Origin: Bacteroides mediterraneensis
GTDB lineage: Bacteria > Bacteroidota > Bacteroidia > Bacteroidales > Bacteroidaceae
Length of the DNA stretch: 64,000 bases
Reading direction: 5' to 3'
Assembly (NCBI RefSeq): GCF_016900355.1
Contig: NZ_JACJKA010000003.1
Coordinates: 165,806-229,805, forward strand
Under the pieces are notes generated by a model, which was not told the origin of the DNA, made no database searches, and saw only the letters and a program-made list of their open reading frames with translations. Every line of letters begins with the position of its first letter. The first letter of the stretch is position 1. This document shows, one piece after another, positions 59,709-64,000 of the stretch. Position numbers and translations under genes: made by a program.

Positions 59709-60563
59709 ATGATTCTTATAGCCGACAGTGGAGCGACCAAGACCGACTGGTGCGTCGGTACGACTCTCAGCCATAACCAGATTGTCCAGACAGAAGGCAT
59801 CAACCCTTTTCATCAGGAAGCCGACAAAATAAACCAGATACTCCGTGACGGATTATTGCCGCAGCTTCCCTGCTCTCCGTCCGACATACAAGCTGTATTC
59901 TTCTATGGAGCCGGATGCACGCCCGACAAAATCGAGAAACTATCCTCCCTCCTCATTCAGGCATTTCCACACGCCAAAGTGGAAGTCCACAGTGACCTGA
60001 CGGGAGCCGCACGGGCTTTATGCCAACACCAGCCGGGCATTGCCTGCATCTTGGGCACTGGGGCCAACTCCTGCCTGTATGACGGAGAGAAAATCACACA
60101 AAACATTCCCCCGTTAGGATACATTTTAGGAGATGAAGGAAGCGGGGCCTACCTCGGCAAACGCTTCCTGGGCGACTGCATCAAGCAGCAGCTACCCTCC
60201 TCCCTGCTAAAAGGTCTGTTGGAGGAATATCAGTTGACCTTGCCCGCTATTCTGGACAAAGTGTACCGGCAACCCTTGGCCAACCGTTTCCTGGCCAGTC
60301 TTACACCTTATATATATAGGTATAAATCACAACCGGAGGTACATCAATTCCTGACCACCTGCTTTACCGACTTCTTCCGGCGCAATGTACTTTCCTATCC
60401 CGGCTGCCACCAGCTTCCGGTATCTTTCACCGGTTCCGTAGCGTGGTACTTCCGCCCGGAAATCGAGGAAACGGCCCAGAAACTGAACCTTCATACGGGG
60501 ATTTTCATCCAGGCTCCCATACAGGAATTGAAGCGTTTTCACCTGCTTGAAAAAACGCTTTGA
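59709..60563 (+). CDS. BadF/BadG-type ATPase, N-acetylglucosamine-kinase-like
   Basis: A 284-residue actin-fold (ASKHA) protein. The phosphate-1 motif ILIADSGATKTDWCVG, phosphate-2 region IACILGTGANSCLYDG and ILGDEGSGAYLGKRFLGD, and adenosine motif LPVSFTGSVAWYF match the BadF/BcrA family, whose closest studied members phosphorylate GlcNAc. A role in amino-sugar use would suit an organism with a GH20 enzyme, but this is inference. Its stop codon (60561-60563) lies inside the first unit of array 4. Confidence 0.87.
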   Translation: MILIADSGATKTDWCVGTTLSHNQIVQTEGINPFHQEADKINQILRDGLLPQLPCSPSDIQAVFFYGAGCTPDKIEKLSSLLIQAFPHAKVEVHSDLTGAARALCQHQPGIACILGTGANSCLYDGEKITQNIPPLGYILGDEGSGAYLGKRFLGDCIKQQLPSSLLKGLLEEYQLTLPAILDKVYRQPLANRFLASLTPYIYRYKSQPEVHQFLTTCFTDFFRRNVLSYPGCHQLPVSFTGSVAWYFRPEIEETAQKLNLHTGIFIQAPIQELKRFHLLEKTL

Positions 60564-60656
60564 CGTTTCATCTAAAACGCAAGGACGTTTTGATCTAAAC
60601 GCAAGGACGTTTTGGTTCAAACGCAAGTGCGTTTTATCCCAAACGCAAAGACGTTT
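60553..60656. repeat. Palindromic 22-bp array 4 (five units)
   Basis: Units start at 60553, 60575, 60597, 60619 and 60641, an exact 22-bp period. Central tetramers are TTTG, AAGG, AAGG, AAGT and AAAG. Unit 1 covers the last codons and stop of the upstream gene. This is the least degenerate array: all five keep intact AAACG and CGTTT arms. Confidence 0.92.
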
Positions 60657-60730
60657 TAAAAAGCTTGGAAAATCCATTTATTTTCAATACCTTGCCAGTC
60701 CATATTTCACCTTTAATCGTCAGAATCATC

Positions 60731-61435
60731 ATGAAAAATTTCAGAATTGAAGCCATCATCCTGGCTGTCGGACTCCTTCTGCTCGGAGTCTTCATCGAAA
60801 AAGGATTCAGCAAGTTTGCAGAGAAAGACCGCAGTGTCACCGTAAAGGGACTGGCAGAAATGGAAGTTCCGGCCAACAAGGTAACCTGGCCTTTGGTGTA
60901 TAAAAGTCTGGGGAATGATTTGGGCAGACTGTATGACGACATCAAACGTTCCAACCAGACCATCACGGGCTTCCTGAAAGAAAAAGGCTTGACAGAACAG
61001 GAAATCAGCATCAACGCGCCGGAAATCATCGACCTGGCAGCCGAACGCTACACCAACAACCCAACCCCCGCCAACCGTTATAATGTGACTACCGTCATCA
61101 CCGTCACCTCCGACAAGGTAGACCTCATCCGAGGACTCATCAGCGAACAGGGAGAATTGTTGAAACGGGGCATCGCCATCACCTCGGGCGAATACCAGTA
61201 CCGGGTACAGTATGAATATACCGACCTGAACAAAGTAAAGCCCCAAATGATTGAAGAAGCCACCAAGAACGCCCGGGAAGCCGCCGAGAAGTTTGCCAAA
61301 GATTCCGGCAGCCAGCTCGGAAAAATCCGCCAGGCCAATCAGGGACAGTTCAGCATCACCGACCGCGATCCTAACACGCCCTACATCAAGAAAATACGGG
61401 TAGTCACTACCATCGACTACTCCCTCGAAAACTAA
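60731..61435 (+). CDS. SIMPL-domain (DUF541) envelope protein
   Basis: A 234-residue protein with one N-terminal membrane helix or signal anchor (residues 6-24) and a SIMPL domain: VTVKGLAEMEVPANKVTW, then ITGFLKEKGLTEQEISI, RYNVTTVITVTSDKVD and a late DSGSQLGKIRQANQGQF segment. The family occurs in periplasmic and cell-surface proteins; its biochemical function is poorly defined. The ATG at 60731 is selected because upstream sequence does not resemble the family. It is separated from the kinase by array 4. Confidence 0.87.
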   Translation: MKNFRIEAIILAVGLLLLGVFIEKGFSKFAEKDRSVTVKGLAEMEVPANKVTWPLVYKSLGNDLGRLYDDIKRSNQTITGFLKEKGLTEQEISINAPEIIDLAAERYTNNPTPANRYNVTTVITVTSDKVDLIRGLISEQGELLKRGIAITSGEYQYRVQYEYTDLNKVKPQMIEEATKNAREAAEKFAKDSGSQLGKIRQANQGQFSITDRDPNTPYIKKIRVVTTIDYSLEN

Positions 61436-61443
61436 AAAAATCC

Positions 61444-61488
61444 AAAATCCGGAAAACGAATCCCGCTGAGAGCCGTTTCCCGGATTTT
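61444..61488 (+). terminator. Terminator of the SIMPL gene
   Basis: 15-base arms (61444-61458 and 61474-61488) with one mismatch, followed by a CTGTTTTTCC tail. Confidence 0.7.
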
Positions 61489-61547
61489 CTGTTTTTCCTT
61501 CTGCCGAAAAAAAACAACGAAGTATTTTAATATTCAGTATTTTATTA

Positions 61548-61555
61548 TACCTTTG
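61548..61555 (+). promoter_or_regulatory. Predicted -7 box of rpsA
   Basis: TACCTTTG, followed by an A/T-rich leader of about 60 nt with no Shine-Dalgarno sequence. Confidence 0.6.
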
Positions 61556-61622
61556 CAGCCGATTTATATAAACAATATAAAGTCTAACACAATTAGTTAT
61601 TTAAACAACAATTTTTTATTTA

Positions 61623-63404
61623 ATGGAAAACTTAAAGAACATTGCTCCTATTGAAGATTTCAACTGGGATGCGTATGAAAACGGTGAAGCAACCAGCAAC
61701 GTAAGCAAGGAAGAACTGGAAAAAGCTTACGACAGCACTTTGAACAAAGTAAACGACCGTGAGGTTGTAGACGGTACTGTTATCGCAATGAACAAACGCG
61801 AAGTGGTTGTAAACATCGGTTACAAATCAGACGGTATTATTCCGTTGAGCGAATTCCGTTACAATCCGGATTTGAAAGTAGGTGATACTGTAGAAGTATA
61901 CATCGAAAACCAGGAAGACAAAAAAGGTCAGTTGATCTTGTCTCACAAGAAAGCACGCGCTACTCGTTCTTGGGATCGTATTAACGCTGCGCTTGAAAAC
62001 GAAGAAATTATCAAGGGTTACATCAAGTGCCGCACGAAGGGTGGTATGATTGTAGACGTATTCGGTATTGAAGCATTCTTGCCGGGTTCTCAGATTGATG
62101 TGAAACCTATCCGTGACTACGATGTATTCGTAGGCAAGACAATGGAATTCAAGGTTGTGAAGATCAACCAGGAATTCAAGAACGTAGTTGTTTCTCACAA
62201 AGCTCTTATCGAAGCTGAACTGGAACAGCAGAAGAAAGAAATCATCAGCAAACTGGAAAAAGGTCAGGTACTGGAAGGTACTGTCAAGAATATCACATCT
62301 TACGGTGTATTCATCGACTTGGGTGGCGTAGACGGTTTGATCCACATCACCGACTTGTCTTGGGGCCGCGTAAGCGATCCGCATGAAGTGGTTCAGCTGG
62401 ATCAGAAACTGAACGTAGTTATCTTGGACTTCGACGACGATAAGAAACGTATCGCTCTTGGTCTGAAGCAGTTGACTCCGCACCCATGGGATGCACTGGA
62501 TCCTAACTTGAAAGTAGGTGACCACGTGAAAGGTAAAGTAGTCGTTATGGCTGACTACGGTGCATTCATCGAAATCGCTCCGGGCGTTGAAGGTTTGATT
62601 CACGTATCAGAAATGTCTTGGTCACAGCACCTGCGTTCTGCTCAGGACTTCATGAAAGTGGGCGACGAAGTAGAAGCTGTCATCCTGACTCTGGACCGCG
62701 AAGAACGCAAGATGTCTTTGGGTATCAAACAGCTGAAACCGGATCCATGGGAAACTATCGAAGAAAAATATCCTGTAGGTTCTAAGCACGTAGCTAAGGT
62801 TCGTAACTTCACTAACTTCGGTGTATTCGTAGAAATCGAAGAAGGTGTTGACGGATTGATCCACATCTCTGACCTGTCTTGGACGAAGAAAATCAAACAT
62901 CCTTCTGAATTCACTCAGATTGGTGCTGACATCGACGTAGTTGTATTGGAAATCGACAAGGAAAACCGTCGTCTGAGCTTGGGTCACAAGCAGTTGGAAG
63001 ACAATCCTTGGGATGTATTCGAAACAGTATTCACAGTAGGTTCTATCCACGAAGGAACTATCGTTGAAATGTTGGACAAGGGTGCTGTCGTAGCATTGCC
63101 TTACGGTGTAGAAGGTTTCGCAACTCCGAAACACCTGGTAAAAGAAGACGGTTCTCAGGCTCAGTTGGATGAAAAATTGCCGTTCAAGGTAATCGAATTC
63201 AACAAGGATGCTAAACGTATCATCGTTTCTCACAGCCGTATCTTCGAAGATGCTGCAAAAGCTGAAGAAAAGGCAGAAAAGAAAGCAAAGAAAGCTTCTA
63301 AGAAAGAAGAAACTCCGATGATTCAGAACCAGGCTGCTTCTACTACCCTGGGTGACATCGATGCACTGGCTGCATTGAAAGAACAGCTGGAAGGTAAGAA
63401 ATAA
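61623..63404 (+). CDS. rpsA: 30S ribosomal protein S1 (bS1)
   Basis: A 593-residue S1 with six OB-fold S1 repeats, seen as recurrent VVDGTVIAMNKREVVVNIG, LEGTVKNITSYGVFIDLGGV, VKGKVVVMADYGAFIEIAPG and AKVRNFTNFGVFVEIEEGV blocks. The first two (about 40-190) bind the ribosome; later ones bind mRNA. The C-terminal tail is Lys/Glu/Ala rich. In an organism with weak Shine-Dalgarno use, S1 is central to translation initiation. Codon usage is strongly biased, consistent with very high expression. Confidence 0.97.
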   Translation: MENLKNIAPIEDFNWDAYENGEATSNVSKEELEKAYDSTLNKVNDREVVDGTVIAMNKREVVVNIGYKSDGIIPLSEFRYNPDLKVGDTVEVYIENQEDKKGQLILSHKKARATRSWDRINAALENEEIIKGYIKCRTKGGMIVDVFGIEAFLPGSQIDVKPIRDYDVFVGKTMEFKVVKINQEFKNVVVSHKALIEAELEQQKKEIISKLEKGQVLEGTVKNITSYGVFIDLGGVDGLIHITDLSWGRVSDPHEVVQLDQKLNVVILDFDDDKKRIALGLKQLTPHPWDALDPNLKVGDHVKGKVVVMADYGAFIEIAPGVEGLIHVSEMSWSQHLRSAQDFMKVGDEVEAVILTLDREERKMSLGIKQLKPDPWETIEEKYPVGSKHVAKVRNFTNFGVFVEIEEGVDGLIHISDLSWTKKIKHPSEFTQIGADIDVVVLEIDKENRRLSLGHKQLEDNPWDVFETVFTVGSIHEGTIVEMLDKGAVVALPYGVEGFATPKHLVKEDGSQAQLDEKLPFKVIEFNKDAKRIIVSHSRIFEDAAKAEEKAEKKAKKASKKEETPMIQNQAASTTLGDIDALAALKEQLEGKK

Positions 63405-63422
63405 TCTTTCTGAATAAATATC

Positions 63423-63458
63423 AAAAAGGGATTGCACATGAGTGTAATCCCTTTTTTT
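63423..63458 (+). terminator. Terminator of rpsA
   Basis: AAAAAGGGATT/AATCCCTTTTT stem extended by a CAC/GTG pair, three-base loop, T run. Confidence 0.85.
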
Positions 63459-63462
63459 TATC

Positions 63463-63470
63463 TATCTTTA
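63463..63470 (+). promoter_or_regulatory. Possible -7 box of the monooxygenase gene
   Basis: TATCTTTA, one mismatch, 30 bp before the ATG. Confidence 0.4.
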
Positions 63471-63500
63471 CGACCGTTATAAACTTAAAAACAAGAAACA

Positions 63501-63776
63501 ATGATCAGACTAAACGTATTTATTCAAGTAGAAGACAAGAACTACGACCAAGTAGTCACTGCGGCAAAAGAACTGGTAGCGGCCTCATTGAAAGACAATG
63601 GCTGTGTAGCATATGACCTTTTTCAAAGCAGCACCCGCAAGGATGTCCTGATGATCTGTGAAACATGGAAGGATGCAGCCTCACTGACTGCCCACGAACA
63701 GAGCGCACACTTCACGACCCTGGTTCCCAAGATTCAGGGACTGGCTGCCATGAAACTGGAAAAATTTGAATTCTAG
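63501..63776 (+). CDS. Antibiotic biosynthesis monooxygenase-fold protein (YgiN-like)
   Basis: A 91-residue dimeric alpha/beta-barrel (ABM) protein. IRLNVFIQVEDKNYDQVVTAAKELVAAS and GCVAYDLFQSSTRKDVLMICETWKDAASLTAHEQSAHF give the family pattern, including the late histidine of HEQSAHFT. Relatives are quinol monooxygenases or haem-handling proteins; the substrate cannot be told. Single-gene unit next to an insertion sequence. Confidence 0.88.
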   Translation: MIRLNVFIQVEDKNYDQVVTAAKELVAASLKDNGCVAYDLFQSSTRKDVLMICETWKDAASLTAHEQSAHFTTLVPKIQGLAAMKLEKFEF

Positions 63777-63799
63777 GCTCTTGGCTTACATAAAAAAAT

Positions 63800-64000
63800 G
63801 AGGCCGTCTCAAAATGAATTGAGATGGCCTCTGTCGTTTCATCTCAGATTGAAGTTGTTTGGATTTTCCTCAAAAAAGGAGTATCTAAGTTTCCTCCTGC
63901 AAATTTCATCATTTTAAACCGTTTTCCCCCGTCAGAAGCCTCCTAAGAGGCTACTTTTGCAAGATTATGTGCTATGGCCAGCAGGCCAAATTCAATTTCC
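63800..64000 (-). mobile_element. Insertion sequence (IS1182-like), right end only
   Basis: From 63800 the sequence contains a 13-bp-stem hairpin (GAGGCCGTCTCAA / TTGAGATGGCCTC, 63800-63812 and 63819-63831) of the kind that ends Bacteroides IS elements, then about 110 bp of 3' untranslated DNA, then a transposase C-terminus read from the minus strand. The other end is outside the window, so target duplication cannot be checked. The hairpin could double as a terminator for the monooxygenase gene. Confidence 0.65.
63943..64000 (-). CDS. Transposase C-terminus (IS1182-like), partial
   Basis: The minus strand gives EIEFGLLAIAHNLAKVAS and then a TAG stop at 63943-63945. The FGLLA-A-HN-K pattern is the usual end of IS1182-type transposases in Bacteroidales. 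Only 18 residues are in the window. Confidence 0.65.
   Translation of the reverse strand, partial: EIEFGLLAIAHNLAKVAS

Noticed and set aside
63800..63831. Hairpin after the monooxygenase gene as a plain terminator
   Set aside because: It lacks a T run on the plus strand and adjoins a transposase 3' end, so an IS end is the better reading, though it may also stop transcription.

Overview
The window is a chromosomal stretch of a Bacteroidales bacterium, most likely family Bacteroidaceae (Bacteroides or Phocaeicola). The evidence is the repeated -7 box TAnnTTTG in front of genes and tRNAs instead of sigma70 boxes, the lack of clear Shine-Dalgarno sequences, a SusC/SusD/GH20 glycan locus, fimbrillin-type lipoproteins, type III glutamine synthetase, class III fructose bisphosphatase, LL-diaminopimelate aminotransferase, a CblA/CfxA-like class A beta-lactamase and DUF4251/DUF4136 proteins. 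Species cannot be fixed from sequence reading alone.

Layout. 1-9000 is housekeeping: a cut-off 2-hydroxyacid dehydrogenase, rarA, a candidate small RNA, glnS, a DUF368 lipid-carrier transporter, tpx, a GDP-mannose pyrophosphorylase, thiD and fabD. 9100-23000 holds a GH13 enzyme, an acyl-CoA ligase with a 16-residue-repeat surface protein, a Crp/YitT pair, dapL-glnN, an AspT-like transporter and fbp. 23180-30500 has two identical tRNA-Glu genes, an envelope operon (DUF4251, DUF4136, barrel protein), a sulfur/persulfide operon (four-domain CoA-disulfide reductase, MarR regulator, queH), a GNAT enzyme and tRNA-Ala. 30544-36476 is a magnesium module: response regulator, histidine kinase, MgtA pump and outer-membrane protein, with an 11-bp-phased direct repeat in front of mgtA. 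36484-43754 is a SusC/SusD/GH20 locus next to tRNA-Ser; its SusC has lost its own N-terminus and is fused in frame to the N-terminus of a tyrosine recombinase. 43900-52200 is mutS2, sdaA, ogt, a HAD phosphatase, rplU-rpmA, a beta-lactamase and a membrane/cytidylate-kinase-like fusion. 52243-58860 has an AraC regulator, two short-chain dehydrogenases, two flavodoxin-fold proteins and a fimbrillin/IdeS-like protease operon broken by a frameshift. 59032-63776 is slyD, a BadF-type kinase, a SIMPL protein, rpsA and a small monooxygenase. The right edge enters an IS1182-like insertion sequence.

The most unusual signal is a family of four intergenic arrays (4223-4347, 22904-23029, 47711-47858, 60553-60656). 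Each has 5 to 7 copies of a 16-bp imperfect palindrome, AAACG-C-NNNN-G-CGTTT, at an exact 22-bp period (one step of 21), with six-base spacers that are not conserved. There are 24 units in 64 kb, always straight after the 3' end of a gene that has no ordinary terminator. The arms are constant, while the four central bases are mostly AAGN or its reverse complement. I know of no described element that matches, and I treat it as a candidate undescribed repeat system: terminator-like, nucleoid-binding or mobile.

Limits: assignments come from reading motifs, with no database search. Small-gene, promoter and operator calls are pattern matches.
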